Below are positions 8,328-16,374 of a stretch of 64,000 bases of DNA, piece by piece. The notes beneath the pieces are model-generated. The model did no database searches and was not told the DNA's origin. It saw nothing but the letters and a program-made list of their open reading frames with translations. The position numbers and the translations under genes are program-made. The DNA is from BP-133 sp040756995 (GTDB lineage: Bacteria > Actinomycetota > Acidimicrobiia > IMCC26256 > BP-133), in contig JBFLYK010000019.1 in the NCBI GenBank assembly GCA_040756995.1, positions 1-64,000 on the forward strand, read 5' to 3'. Within the stretch, counting starts at the first letter, position 1. Each line of letters starts with the position of its first letter.

Positions 8328-10772
8328 ATGACCGGCCCGATTTCGGCGTCGGCCCCCATTGGGGAAACCGGCAAGACCCTCACCTTCTCCACCGGATTGC
8401 TGGCCCAACAGGCCGACGGCGCCGTGGTGGTGTCGGTGGGTGAAACCACCGTCCTCGTGACCGCGGTGGCGGCACGCGGCGTGCGGGAGGGGATCGATTT
8501 CTTCCCCCTCACCGTCGACGTGGAGGAGCGCATGTACGCCGCCGGGAAGATCCCCGGATCGTTCTTCCGGCGGGAGGGGCGGCCGACGGAGCAGGCGATC
8601 CTGGCCTGCCGGCTGACCGACCGGCCCCTGCGCCCGTCCTTCCCCAAGGGCTTCCGCAACGAGACGCAGATCGTGGCCACCGTTCTCGGCGCCGACCTGC
8701 AGAACCCGCACGACGTCCTGGTCATCAACGGGGCGTCGGCCGCGCTCATGATCTCCGGCATCCCGTTCTCCGGCCCCGTGGGAGCGGTGCGGCTCGCCCA
8801 CCACGACGGCGCGTGGATGCCCCACCCGACCTATCAGGAGGGCGACAGCTCGACCTTCGAGCTGGTCGTCGCCGGCCGGCGCCTGCCCGACGGCGACGTG
8901 GCCGTGATGATGGTCGAGGCCGGTGGCACGGAATCGGCCTGCGAGCTCTACGACGCCGGGGCACCCCACGTCACCGAGGAGATCATCGCCGAGGGCCTCG
9001 AAGAGGCCAAGAAGTGGATCAACGACAGCATCACCGCCCAGCTCGAGCTGGTCGACCGGTACGTCGCCGAGCGGGGGCCGATCGAGCCGATTCCCTACGA
9101 GATCCAGGTCGACTACGACGAGGAGACCTACGAGGCGGTGAAGCAGGCCGCCGGCGGCCCGCTCGCGGAGGCGTTGTCGATCGCCGACAAGCACGACCGC
9201 AACACCCGCATCGACGAGATCAGCGCCGAGGTCGTCACCGCCCTGGCCGGTACCGCCGAGGAGCCGGGCAAGTTCGAGGCCGGGCCGGTGAAGCGGGCGC
9301 TGCGGTCGCTCCAGAAGGAGATCGTCCGCTCCCGCATCGTCAACGAGGGCTTCCGGATCGACGGCCGCACGCCGACCGACATCCGGCCGCTGTCGGCCCA
9401 GGTCGGCCTGCTCAAGACCGCCCACGGCACCGGCCTCTTCCAGCGGGGTGAGACGCAGGTCCTCTCCGTCACCACCCTGGGCATGCCCCGCATGGAGCAG
9501 ATGCTCGACACGATCGGGATCGACGAGCACAAGCGCTACATGCACCACTACAACTTCCCGCCGTTCTCCACCGGCGAGACCGGCCGGGTCGGCTCGCCGA
9601 AACGGCGCGAGATCGGCCACGGCGCCCTGGCCGAGCGGGCGCTGCTCCCGGTGGTGCCGTCGATCGAGGAGTTCCCGTACACGCTGCGGGTCGTGTCCGA
9701 CGTGCTCTCGTCGAACGGGTCGACCTCGATGGCCTCGGTCTGCGGGTCGACGCTGTCGCTGATGGATGCCGGCGTTCCGCTCAAGGCGCCGGTGGCCGGC
9801 ATCGCCATGGGCCTCGTCTACGCCGAGGGCAAGTACACGACGCTGACCGACATCCTCGGGGCCGAGGACGCCTTCGGCGACATGGACTTCAAGGTGGCGG
9901 GCACGGCCGACTTCGTCACCGCCCTCCAGCTCGACACCAAGATCGACGGGCTGCCGGCCGACGTGCTGGCCCAGGCGCTGCGCCAGGCCAAGGACGCCCG
10001 GCTCAAGATCCTCGACGTGATCCGGGAGGCCATCCCCGAGCCGCGGGCCGAGGTGGCCGAGTCGGCGCCGAAGATCATCAGCTTCCAGATTCCGCTCGAC
10101 CGGGTCGGCGAGGTCATCGGCCCCAAGGGCAAGGTCATCAACGGCATCCAGCAGGAGACCGGCGCCGACATCAACGTCGACGACGACGGCGTGATCGGTA
10201 CGGTGACGATCGGCGGCCGGGACGGCGGCGCGGTGGCCGAGGCCAAGCGGATGATCGAACTGATCCTCAACCCGCCGGAGGCCGACGTCGGCGGCATCTA
10301 CAACGGGAAGGTCGTCAACATCACGAAGTTCGGCGCCTTCGTGAACATCCTTCCCGGCCGCGACGGGCTGCTCCACATCTCGAAGCTCGGCGCCGGGCGC
10401 CGGGTCGAGCGGGTGGAGGACGTCCTGTCCCTCGGCACCGAGGTGGAGGTGCGCGTCGACGACATCGACCCGCAGGGGAAGGTGTCGCTCTCCCTCGTCA
10501 AGCCCCTCGACGGGAGCGCCGGTGACGGCGGCGGCGAGGCCGGCGACGGTGGCGGGGCAGGCGAGGGGGGTGGCGGCCGGTCGTCCGGCGACCGCGACGT
10601 CCTGTCGTTCGACGCCGACTGGGACCAGACGGCCCGCGATTCCTTCGGGGACCTCGGGCCGGCCGAAGTCCCGGGGGGCGGCGGTCGATCCCGTGAGGGC
10701 GGCGACCGCGATCGGGGTGGCCGCGACCGCGGCCGGCGCCCCGGCGGCGGTGGCGGGCGCGGGCGCCGCTAG
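8328..10772 (+). CDS. pnp: Polyribonucleotide nucleotidyltransferase (PNPase)
   Basis: Phosphorolytic 3'-5' exoribonuclease. 814 aa. Two RNase PH domains, with TAHGTGLFQRGETQ in the second, are followed by a KH domain (IGPKGKVINGIQQETGA, from about residue 595) and an S1 domain (GKVVNITKFGAFVNILPG, about 653-725). The C-terminus is a long Gly/Arg/Asp-rich tail with RGG-like repeats, longer than in E. coli. I take the ATG at 8328 because AGAGGAG lies seven bases upstream. A GTG at 8307 in the same frame precedes that Shine-Dalgarno. Confidence 0.97.
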   Translation: MTGPISASAPIGETGKTLTFSTGLLAQQADGAVVVSVGETTVLVTAVAARGVREGIDFFPLTVDVEERMYAAGKIPGSFFRREGRPTEQAILACRLTDRPLRPSFPKGFRNETQIVATVLGADLQNPHDVLVINGASAALMISGIPFSGPVGAVRLAHHDGAWMPHPTYQEGDSSTFELVVAGRRLPDGDVAVMMVEAGGTESACELYDAGAPHVTEEIIAEGLEEAKKWINDSITAQLELVDRYVAERGPIEPIPYEIQVDYDEETYEAVKQAAGGPLAEALSIADKHDRNTRIDEISAEVVTALAGTAEEPGKFEAGPVKRALRSLQKEIVRSRIVNEGFRIDGRTPTDIRPLSAQVGLLKTAHGTGLFQRGETQVLSVTTLGMPRMEQMLDTIGIDEHKRYMHHYNFPPFSTGETGRVGSPKRREIGHGALAERALLPVVPSIEEFPYTLRVVSDVLSSNGSTSMASVCGSTLSLMDAGVPLKAPVAGIAMGLVYAEGKYTTLTDILGAEDAFGDMDFKVAGTADFVTALQLDTKIDGLPADVLAQALRQAKDARLKILDVIREAIPEPRAEVAESAPKIISFQIPLDRVGEVIGPKGKVINGIQQETGADINVDDDGVIGTVTIGGRDGGAVAEAKRMIELILNPPEADVGGIYNGKVVNITKFGAFVNILPGRDGLLHISKLGAGRRVERVEDVLSLGTEVEVRVDDIDPQGKVSLSLVKPLDGSAGDGGGEAGDGGGAGEGGGGRSSGDRDVLSFDADWDQTARDSFGDLGPAEVPGGGGRSREGGDRDRGGRDRGRRPGGGGGRGRR

Positions 10773-10778
10773 GCGCCC
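10761..10778 (+). repeat. Small hairpin spanning the pnp stop codon
   Basis: GGGCGCC and GGCGCCC flank the four bases GCTA that contain the start of the TAG stop. Seven-base stem without a T-tract. It may only reflect GC-rich coding sequence. Confidence 0.3.
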
Positions 10779-10786
10779 CGCTCCCG

Positions 10787-12088
10787 ATGACCATCTCGGT
10801 GGCCGACGGCGGGCCCGTCCGGCGGACGCGTCTGCCGAACGGGCTACGCGTCGTCACCGAGACCATGCCGGAGCTGCGGTCGGTGGCCGTCGGCTTCTGG
10901 GCGGGGACGGGCTCCCGGGACGAGCCCGACCCGCTGGCCGGCGCCAGCCACTTCCTCGAGCACCTGCTGTTCAAGGGCACGGCGGAGCGCAGCGCCCAGG
11001 AAATCGCCGAGGTCGTGGAGGCGGTCGGCGGAGAGATGAACGCCTTCACCACCAAGGAGTACACCGCCTACTACGTCCGGCTCCTCGACGAGGACCTCGA
11101 CCTCGGCCTCGACATCCTCTCCGACGTGGTGTGGGCGCCGGCCTTCCGGCCCGACGAGGTCGACTGCGAGCGGCAGGTGATCCTGGAAGAGATCCGGATG
11201 CACGAGGACACGCCCGACGAACTCGTGCATTCGCTGTTCTCCGAGGCACTCTTCCCCGGCCAGACCGTGGGCCGGGAGGTGCTGGGGGAGCGGGACGCCA
11301 TCGTGGCCATGACGAGGGACGAGATCGCCGGCTTCCACCATCACCACTACCGGGCCGGCAACATCGTCGTGGCCGCCGCCGGCAACGTCGACCACGACCG
11401 GGTCGTCGAAGGCGTCGCGGCCCGCTTCCGCGGCGGGCTCGGCGACCGGGAACCGAGACCGGAGGCCGAGATCCGCCCGGCCGGTGCCGTGCGGGTGCTG
11501 CAGCGGCCGACGGAGCAGGCGCATCTCGTGCTCGGTATGCCGGCGCTGTCCCGATCCGATCCCGACCGCTGGGCGCTGTCCGTGCTCAACCACGTGGTCG
11601 GGGGCGGGCTGTCGTCCCGCCTCTTCCAGGAGGTGCGGGAGAAGCGGGGCCTGGCCTACTCCGTCTACTCCTACCGTTCGGCGCTGGAGGACACCGGGAC
11701 CTTCGCCGTCTACGCCGGTACGGCGCCGGAACGGGCGCCCGAGGTGCTGTCGATCATCGACTCCGAGCTCGACCGCCTGTCCGCCGAACGGTGCCTGGCC
11801 CCCGACGAGCTGGAGCGGGCCAAGGGGCATTTCAAGGGGCAGATGGCCCTCGGGCTGGAGAGCAGCGCGGCCCGCATGGAGCGCCTGGGCCGGTCGGAGG
11901 TCACCAGCCGGGAGATCCAGAGCGTCGACGACATGGTGGCGGCCATCGATGCCGTCACCCCCGACGACGTCGCCCGGGTGATCGACCGGGTGCTGGCCGC
12001 CGGCCCCCGGGTGCTGGCCGCCATCGGGCCGGTCGACGCCGACGTCCTCGCCGACCGTCTCTCGGTAGGGTCAGCGACCTATGAGTGA
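10787..12088 (+). CDS. M16-family zinc peptidase (processing-peptidase-like)
   Basis: Predicted cytosolic zinc endopeptidase related to mitochondrial processing peptidase beta and bacterial PepR-type proteins, 433 aa in a single two-domain chain. The inverted zinc motif is HFLEH at residues 55-59 (HxxEH), with acidic residues for the third ligand about 75 residues later. The second half has the usual GGGLSSRLFQEVREKRGLAY segment. It starts 14 bases after pnp and overlaps dapB by eight bases. The pnp-M16-dapB order is common in actinobacteria. The physiological substrate is unknown. Confidence 0.93.
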   Translation: MTISVADGGPVRRTRLPNGLRVVTETMPELRSVAVGFWAGTGSRDEPDPLAGASHFLEHLLFKGTAERSAQEIAEVVEAVGGEMNAFTTKEYTAYYVRLLDEDLDLGLDILSDVVWAPAFRPDEVDCERQVILEEIRMHEDTPDELVHSLFSEALFPGQTVGREVLGERDAIVAMTRDEIAGFHHHHYRAGNIVVAAAGNVDHDRVVEGVAARFRGGLGDREPRPEAEIRPAGAVRVLQRPTEQAHLVLGMPALSRSDPDRWALSVLNHVVGGGLSSRLFQEVREKRGLAYSVYSYRSALEDTGTFAVYAGTAPERAPEVLSIIDSELDRLSAERCLAPDELERAKGHFKGQMALGLESSAARMERLGRSEVTSREIQSVDDMVAAIDAVTPDDVARVIDRVLAAGPRVLAAIGPVDADVLADRLSVGSATYE

Positions 12089-12884
12089 CGAGAAGATTCG
12101 CGTGGCCGTCATGGGAGCGGCCGGTCGCATGGGCACGACGGTGTGCCGGGCGGTGGTCGACGCCCCCGACATGGAACTGGTGGCGGTGGTCGACCCGCCC
12201 CACGCCGGCGAGCCGCTGGAGAAGTTCGGCATCGGCGGCACCGGCCTCACCCTGGAGATGGTCGGCCCATCGGTGAAGAAGGCCGACCCCATGGTGGCGG
12301 TCGACTTCACCAACATCGACGGCGTCCGGTCCAACTCCCGTTGGTGCGCCCTGAACGGGGTCCACGCCGTGATCGGCACGACCGGACTCACCGACGGGGA
12401 CCTGCAGGACCTCACCGGCCTCTTCGACGGGCAACGGGCCAACGCCGTGGTGGCGCCCAACTTCGCCATCGGCGCCGTCCTGATGATGCACCTCGCCGCC
12501 GTCGCTGCTCCCTGGTTCGAATCAGCCGAGATCATCGAGCTGCACCACGAGAACAAGATCGACGCGCCGTCGGGCACCGCCATGCTGACCGCCCACCGGA
12601 TCGCCGGAGCCTCGACCGGGTGGGTCCCCGATCCCACGCAGAAGCACGTCCTCGAGGGCGCCCGGGGAGGGCAGGGCCCGGGCGGGATCCGTATCCACTC
12701 CGTCCGCCTCCGGGGCCTCGTGGCCCACCAGGAGGTGCTGCTCGGCACCACCGGCCAGTCGCTGTCGATCCGGCACGACTCCTACGACCGCACGTCGTTC
12801 ATGCCCGGGGTGCTGCTGGCCATCCGGGAGGTGGGCAACCGCCCGGGCCTCACCATCGGGCTCGACGCCCTCCTCGGGCTCTAG
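12081..12884 (+). CDS. dapB: 4-hydroxy-tetrahydrodipicolinate reductase
   Basis: NAD(P)H-dependent reductase of the lysine/diaminopimelate pathway. 267 aa. The dinucleotide-binding motif is GAAGRMG at the N-terminus and the catalytic segment is HHENKIDAPSGTA (residues 155-167), with the expected His pair and Lys. Family glycine and arginine residues near the C-terminus (RHDSYDR) are present. The ATG overlaps the M16 peptidase stop. The gene ends four bases before the convergent ligase stop. Confidence 0.97.
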   Translation: MSDEKIRVAVMGAAGRMGTTVCRAVVDAPDMELVAVVDPPHAGEPLEKFGIGGTGLTLEMVGPSVKKADPMVAVDFTNIDGVRSNSRWCALNGVHAVIGTTGLTDGDLQDLTGLFDGQRANAVVAPNFAIGAVLMMHLAAVAAPWFESAEIIELHHENKIDAPSGTAMLTAHRIAGASTGWVPDPTQKHVLEGARGGQGPGGIRIHSVRLRGLVAHQEVLLGTTGQSLSIRHDSYDRTSFMPGVLLAIREVGNRPGLTIGLDALLGL

Positions 12885-13948
12885 ATCCCGAAGATCTGGG
12901 TCAGCTCGGCGGGGGCCGCCTCTTCGAGCTGGGAGTAGGTGCAGGACTCGGGTGTCCGGTCGTCCCGGAACCGGACGAACGTCGTGCCGTGGCGGAACCG
13001 GTCGCCCTGGAGGTGGTCGTAGCGCACCTCGACGACCAGCTCGGGGCGCAGCGGCTCCCACGACTGGTCCTTCCCGGCGTTCCACCGGCTCTGGCCGCCG
13101 GGCATGCGGCCTCCGGCGGCGGCCATGGCCGACGCCCAGTCCCGCCAGGGGTGGTTCTCCAGGGCGTTCTCCCGGTAGGGGGCGAGCGTGTCGACCAGCG
13201 CCTTGCGCTGGGCCATGGGAAAAGCCGCCGTCACGCCGACGTGATGGAGCGTCCCCTTGTCGTCGTAGAGCCCGAGCAGCAGCGAGCCGATCACGCCGCC
13301 GCTCTTGTGCCAGCGAAAGCCGGCCACCACGCAGTCGGCCGTCCGCTCGTGCTTGACCTTGATCATCACCCGCTCGTTCTCCCGGTAGGGGAGGTGCTCC
13401 GGCTTGGCCACCACTCCGTCGAGGCCGGCGCCCTCGAAGGCGTGGAACCACTCCGCGGCTCGCCCCCGGTCGGTGGTGCACGGCGTGATGTGTAACGGCG
13501 GGCGGGTGTTACGCATTACCGCCTCGAGCCGGCGACGGCGCTCAACTTGAGGTAGAGGTCGAAGGTCCTCGTCGCCTTCGGCGAGCAGATCGAAGGCGAC
13601 GAAGGAAGCCGGCGTCTGGCCGGCCAGCAGGTTGATCCGGGAGGCGGCGGGATGGATCCGCTGGAGGAGCGCCTCGAAGTCGAGCCCGCCACCGGTGGCG
13701 ATCACGATCTCCCCGTCGAGGACGCAGCGGTCGGGCAGCTGCTTCTTCAGCGGGTCGAACAGCTCCGGGAAGTACCGCGTCAGCGGCCGTTCGTTGCGGC
13801 TGCCGAGCTCGATCTCGTCGCCGTCGCGGAAGACGATGCAGCGGAAGCCGTCCCACTTGGGTTCGTAGAGCATGCCACCCTCGGCGGGCAGCGAGCGGGC
13901 GAGCTTGGCCAGCATCGGGGAGACGGGGGGCATCACGGGCAGGTCCAC
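12881..13948 (-). CDS. ATP-dependent DNA ligase (LigC/LigD-ligase type)
   Basis: Seals nicks in DNA using ATP. About 355 aa. The adenylation motif I is KWDG with Lys31 (EPKWDGFR), followed by SRNERPLT (motif Ia/III region), DGEIVIA, DGVVAK and the MIKVKHERTADCVV segment (motifs IV-V). The C-terminal OB domain ends near VRFRDDRTPESC. Size and sequence match the mycobacterial LigC group, an accessory ligase, not the essential NAD-dependent LigA. No Ku, polymerase or nuclease domain is nearby. The start is uncertain: GTG at 13948 or ATG at 13933. The ORF extends further to 14059 but that would run into the divergent TetR gene. Confidence 0.88.
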   Translation of the reverse strand: MDLPVMPPVSPMLAKLARSLPAEGGMLYEPKWDGFRCIVFRDGDEIELGSRNERPLTRYFPELFDPLKKQLPDRCVLDGEIVIATGGGLDFEALLQRIHPAASRINLLAGQTPASFVAFDLLAEGDEDLRPLPQVERRRRLEAVMRNTRPPLHITPCTTDRGRAAEWFHAFEGAGLDGVVAKPEHLPYRENERVMIKVKHERTADCVVAGFRWHKSGGVIGSLLLGLYDDKGTLHHVGVTAAFPMAQRKALVDTLAPYRENALENHPWRDWASAMAAAGGRMPGGQSRWNAGKDQSWEPLRPELVVEVRYDHLQGDRFRHGTTFVRFRDDRTPESCTYSQLEEAAPAELTQIFGI

Positions 13949-13964
13949 GCCCCAGAGTGTGCCG

Positions 13965-13979
13965 TACGCTTGGCCTGTG
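13965..13979 (+). promoter_or_regulatory. Leaderless-type -10 element for the first TetR gene
   Basis: TACGCT (13965-13970) lies exactly six bases before the GTG at 13977, placing a start site about seven bases after the hexamer on the first base of the codon. No clear -35 or Shine-Dalgarno is seen. Same layout as at several other genes in this window. Confidence 0.5.
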
Positions 13980-14585
13980 GACAGCCCGACGACGGTCAGG
14001 GAGCGTGTGCTGGAGGGAGCGCTCGTCTGCATCGGCCGGTACGGGCTGGCCCGCACCACCGTCGACGACGTTGCCTCGGCGTCGGGCGTGTCCCGGGCGA
14101 CGATCTACCGCCATTTTCCCGGCGGACGGGAGCAGCTGGTGGCCGACACCGTGGCCTGGGAAACCGGCCGGTTCTTCGCCCGGCTGGGGCAGGCGGTGGC
14201 CGGCGCCCCCGACCTCTGCGTGCTCCTGGAGGACGCGCTGGTGTTCGCCCGCCGAGCCCTGGCGCAGCATGCCGTTTTCCAGCGGGTGGTGGAGACGGAG
14301 CCGGAGCGGCTGCTGCCGTTGATCACCGTCGAGGCGAACCGGATCCTGCCCATGATCGGGGGATTTCTGGTGCCGTTCCTGGAGCGGGAGCGCGACGCCG
14401 GCCGTCTCCGGCCCGACGCTGACATCGGCCGCACCGCCGATTATCTGGCCCGCATGGTGCTGTCCTGCATCGGCTCCCACGGCGTCTACGACCTCGACGA
14501 CCCGGCCGAGATCCGCGTCCTGGTGCGGGAGCAGCTGCTGGCCGGGGTGATGGCTTCTGGCACGATCCTCCGGCAGCACCCTTGA
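13977..14585 (+). CDS. TetR-family transcriptional regulator
   Basis: 202 aa regulator. The N-terminal HTH reads RTTVDDVASASGVSRATIYRHF, seen here as TTVDDVASASGVSRATIY, typical of the family. The C-terminal ligand domain is unassigned. The GTG start follows a TANNNT element by six bases and is divergent from the ligase gene with only 28 bp between the starts. A second TetR gene follows 33 bp later in the same direction. The pair is similar in the HTH but differs in the ligand domain, so a duplication is plausible. Confidence 0.9.
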   Translation: MDSPTTVRERVLEGALVCIGRYGLARTTVDDVASASGVSRATIYRHFPGGREQLVADTVAWETGRFFARLGQAVAGAPDLCVLLEDALVFARRALAQHAVFQRVVETEPERLLPLITVEANRILPMIGGFLVPFLERERDAGRLRPDADIGRTADYLARMVLSCIGSHGVYDLDDPAEIRVLVREQLLAGVMASGTILRQHP

Positions 14586-14611
14586 CGATGAGACAAAATC
14601 GGTCTTAGCAT
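14582..14611 (+). promoter_or_regulatory. Promoter with imperfect palindrome (possible TetR operator)
   Basis: TTGACG (14582-14587) and TAGCAT (14606-14611) are 18 bp apart, ahead of the second TetR gene. Between and overlapping them is TGAGAC-N7-GTCTTA (14589-14607), an imperfect palindrome with five of six matching positions per arm. Its place inside the promoter suggests autorepression by a TetR protein. Inferred, not proven. Confidence 0.55.
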
Positions 14612-14618
14612 CTCACGT

Positions 14619-15239
14619 ATGACCTTTGAGCCCCTGTCCACGACCGAGGGGCCCATCGCGGAACCCGGCCACTCGCCGGACATCACCGCGAAAGTCGTCG
14701 AGGGCGCCCTCCGGGCCATCGCCCGCTTCGGCCTCACCAAGCTGACCGTCGACGACGTGGCCCGCGAGGCCGGTATCTCCCGAGCCACCCTCTACCGCTA
14801 CTTCCCGGGGCGCGGCGCCGTCCTCTCCGCCGTCGTGCGGTCGGAGACCGAGCGCCTCCAGCGCGGCCTCGACGAGGCGCTGGCCGACGTCGCCACGCTC
14901 CCCGAGGCGCTGGCGGCGGTGGCCGGATTCGGCGCCCGGGCCTTCGAAGGTCACGAGGCCCTGCGACATCTCCTGGCCACCGAGCCGGGGACGGTGCTGC
15001 CCCATCTGTGCTTCAGCGGCGCCGACAGCCTGCTGACTGTGGCCGCCGACCGCATCGCCCCCCACCTGTGCCGCTTCATGGGCCCGCTCGAGGCCCGGCG
15101 GACGGGCGAGTGGCTGGCCCGCATCGTGCTGTCCTACGGGCTCGCCCCTCCTCCCGGTCCCCGCGAGGCGGCCGTGCTGGGGGTGGTGCGGGAGTTCGTC
15201 ATCCCCGCCGCCGAGGAGCGGGCCCGATCGGGAGGTTGA
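14619..15239 (+). CDS. TetR-family transcriptional regulator
   Basis: 206 aa. The HTH is LTVDDVAREAGISRATLYRYFPG near residues 47-69, shown here by VDDVAREAGISRATLYRYF. The ATG lies eight bases after the -10 element. The stop is one base before the ATG of the diiron protein gene, so the two are cotranscribed and the regulator probably controls that gene. The ligand domain is not identifiable by eye. Confidence 0.9.
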   Translation: MTFEPLSTTEGPIAEPGHSPDITAKVVEGALRAIARFGLTKLTVDDVAREAGISRATLYRYFPGRGAVLSAVVRSETERLQRGLDEALADVATLPEALAAVAGFGARAFEGHEALRHLLATEPGTVLPHLCFSGADSLLTVAADRIAPHLCRFMGPLEARRTGEWLARIVLSYGLAPPPGPREAAVLGVVREFVIPAAEERARSGG

Positions 15240-15240
15240 C

Positions 15241-16329
15241 ATGCGCCAGAACGAAGAGCTGATCGGCCGGGCCGACCTGAACGACGTGGAGGCGATCCTC
15301 TCGATCACCAACACCGACACCGAGAGCCGCTTCCACGACGTCAGCTCCGAGGTCGACACCCGGTTCACGTGGGACTACGAGCGGGCCCGGCCCAAGCTCG
15401 GGAAGCTCTACGAGAAGGCCAAGGGCGCCATGTGGAACGCCAACGACCTTCCGTGGGACACCGAGGTCGACCAGGAGGAGGTCGTGCGCAACAACGCCGC
15501 CGCCCAGGCGGCCACCGGGCTGGCGCCGATGACGGACCTGAGCCACATGCCCTTCGCCACGTGGGGCGACAAGGAATGGCTGGAGTTCGGTGTCGAGTCA
15601 CAGAACTGGACGCTGTCGCAGTTCCTCCACGGCGAGCAGGGCGCCCTCGTCTGCACCGCCCGCATCGTCGAGACCGTGCCGTGGATCGACGCCAAGTACT
15701 ACGCCTCGACGCAGGTGATGGACGAGGCCCGCCACGTCGAGGTGTTCTCCCGCTACCTCGACGAGAAGCTCTCCGGGCACTACCCGATCAACGCCCACCT
15801 GCAGCTGCTGCTCGACGACATCATCGCCGACTCCCGGTGGGACATGACCTACCTCGGGATGCAGATCATGGTCGAGGGTCTGGCGTTGGCCGCCTTCGGC
15901 TTCATCTCCCAGATGACGACCGAGCCGCTGCTCAAGCAGCTGCTCAAGAACGTCATGGCCGACGAGGCCCGGCACGTCGCCTTCGGGGTGCTGTCGCTCC
16001 AGGAGCTCTACGGGCAGTTGTCGGCGTCGGAGATCCGGGAGCGCCAGGAGTTCGCCTTCGAGGCCGCCGTCCGGATGCGGGACCGCTTCCTGCAGCAGGA
16101 GGTGTGGGAGCGCATGGGCGTCGACGTCGGCGAGGCGGTCAAGGTCCTGCTCCAGACGCCGGAACGGGACATGTTCCAGTCGATGCTGTTCTCCAAGATC
16201 GTGCCGAACTGCCGCAAGCTCGGCCTGCTCGATGCCGCCGACGGCTGGCTGCGGGAGCGCTTCACCGAGCTCGGCGTGATCCAGTTCGAGCACTGGGACG
16301 ACACCGCCGAGGAACTGCAGGTCGCCTGA
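15241..16329 (+). CDS. Ferritin-like diiron protein (R2/AurF-like oxygenase or oxidase)
   Basis: 362 aa four-helix-bundle protein. The diiron ligands are complete: Glu132, Glu162/His165 (EARH), Glu212 and Glu242/His245 (EARH), with matching 29-residue spacing in both halves. This is the ferritin-like carboxylate diiron pattern of ribonucleotide reductase R2, R2lox and AurF-type oxygenases. It is not a functional class I R2 partner here, as the only reductase seen is NrdJ. It follows a TetR gene by one base, with GGGAGG as Shine-Dalgarno, suggesting an inducible oxidation of a small hydrophobic or amino-bearing molecule. The actual substrate is unknown. Confidence 0.85.
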   Translation: MRQNEELIGRADLNDVEAILSITNTDTESRFHDVSSEVDTRFTWDYERARPKLGKLYEKAKGAMWNANDLPWDTEVDQEEVVRNNAAAQAATGLAPMTDLSHMPFATWGDKEWLEFGVESQNWTLSQFLHGEQGALVCTARIVETVPWIDAKYYASTQVMDEARHVEVFSRYLDEKLSGHYPINAHLQLLLDDIIADSRWDMTYLGMQIMVEGLALAAFGFISQMTTEPLLKQLLKNVMADEARHVAFGVLSLQELYGQLSASEIRERQEFAFEAAVRMRDRFLQQEVWERMGVDVGEAVKVLLQTPERDMFQSMLFSKIVPNCRKLGLLDAADGWLRERFTELGVIQFEHWDDTAEELQVA

Positions 16330-16337
16330 CCGGCACG

Positions 16338-16374
16338 TTTGAGCCGGCGGGGCTCCTGGTAGCTTCACGCCGTG
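16338..16374 (+). promoter_or_regulatory. Promoter for RNase J gene, leaderless type
   Basis: TTTGAG (16338-16343), a 16-base spacer, and TAGCTT (16360-16365) are followed after exactly six bases by the GTG at 16372. The spacing predicts transcription from the first base of the start codon. No Shine-Dalgarno is present. Confidence 0.55.

Noticed and set aside
15241..16329. Class I ribonucleotide reductase small subunit (NrdB)
   Set aside because: It shares the diiron ligands, but no NrdA is near, a TetR regulator is coupled to it, and no radical-bearing Tyr context was recognised.
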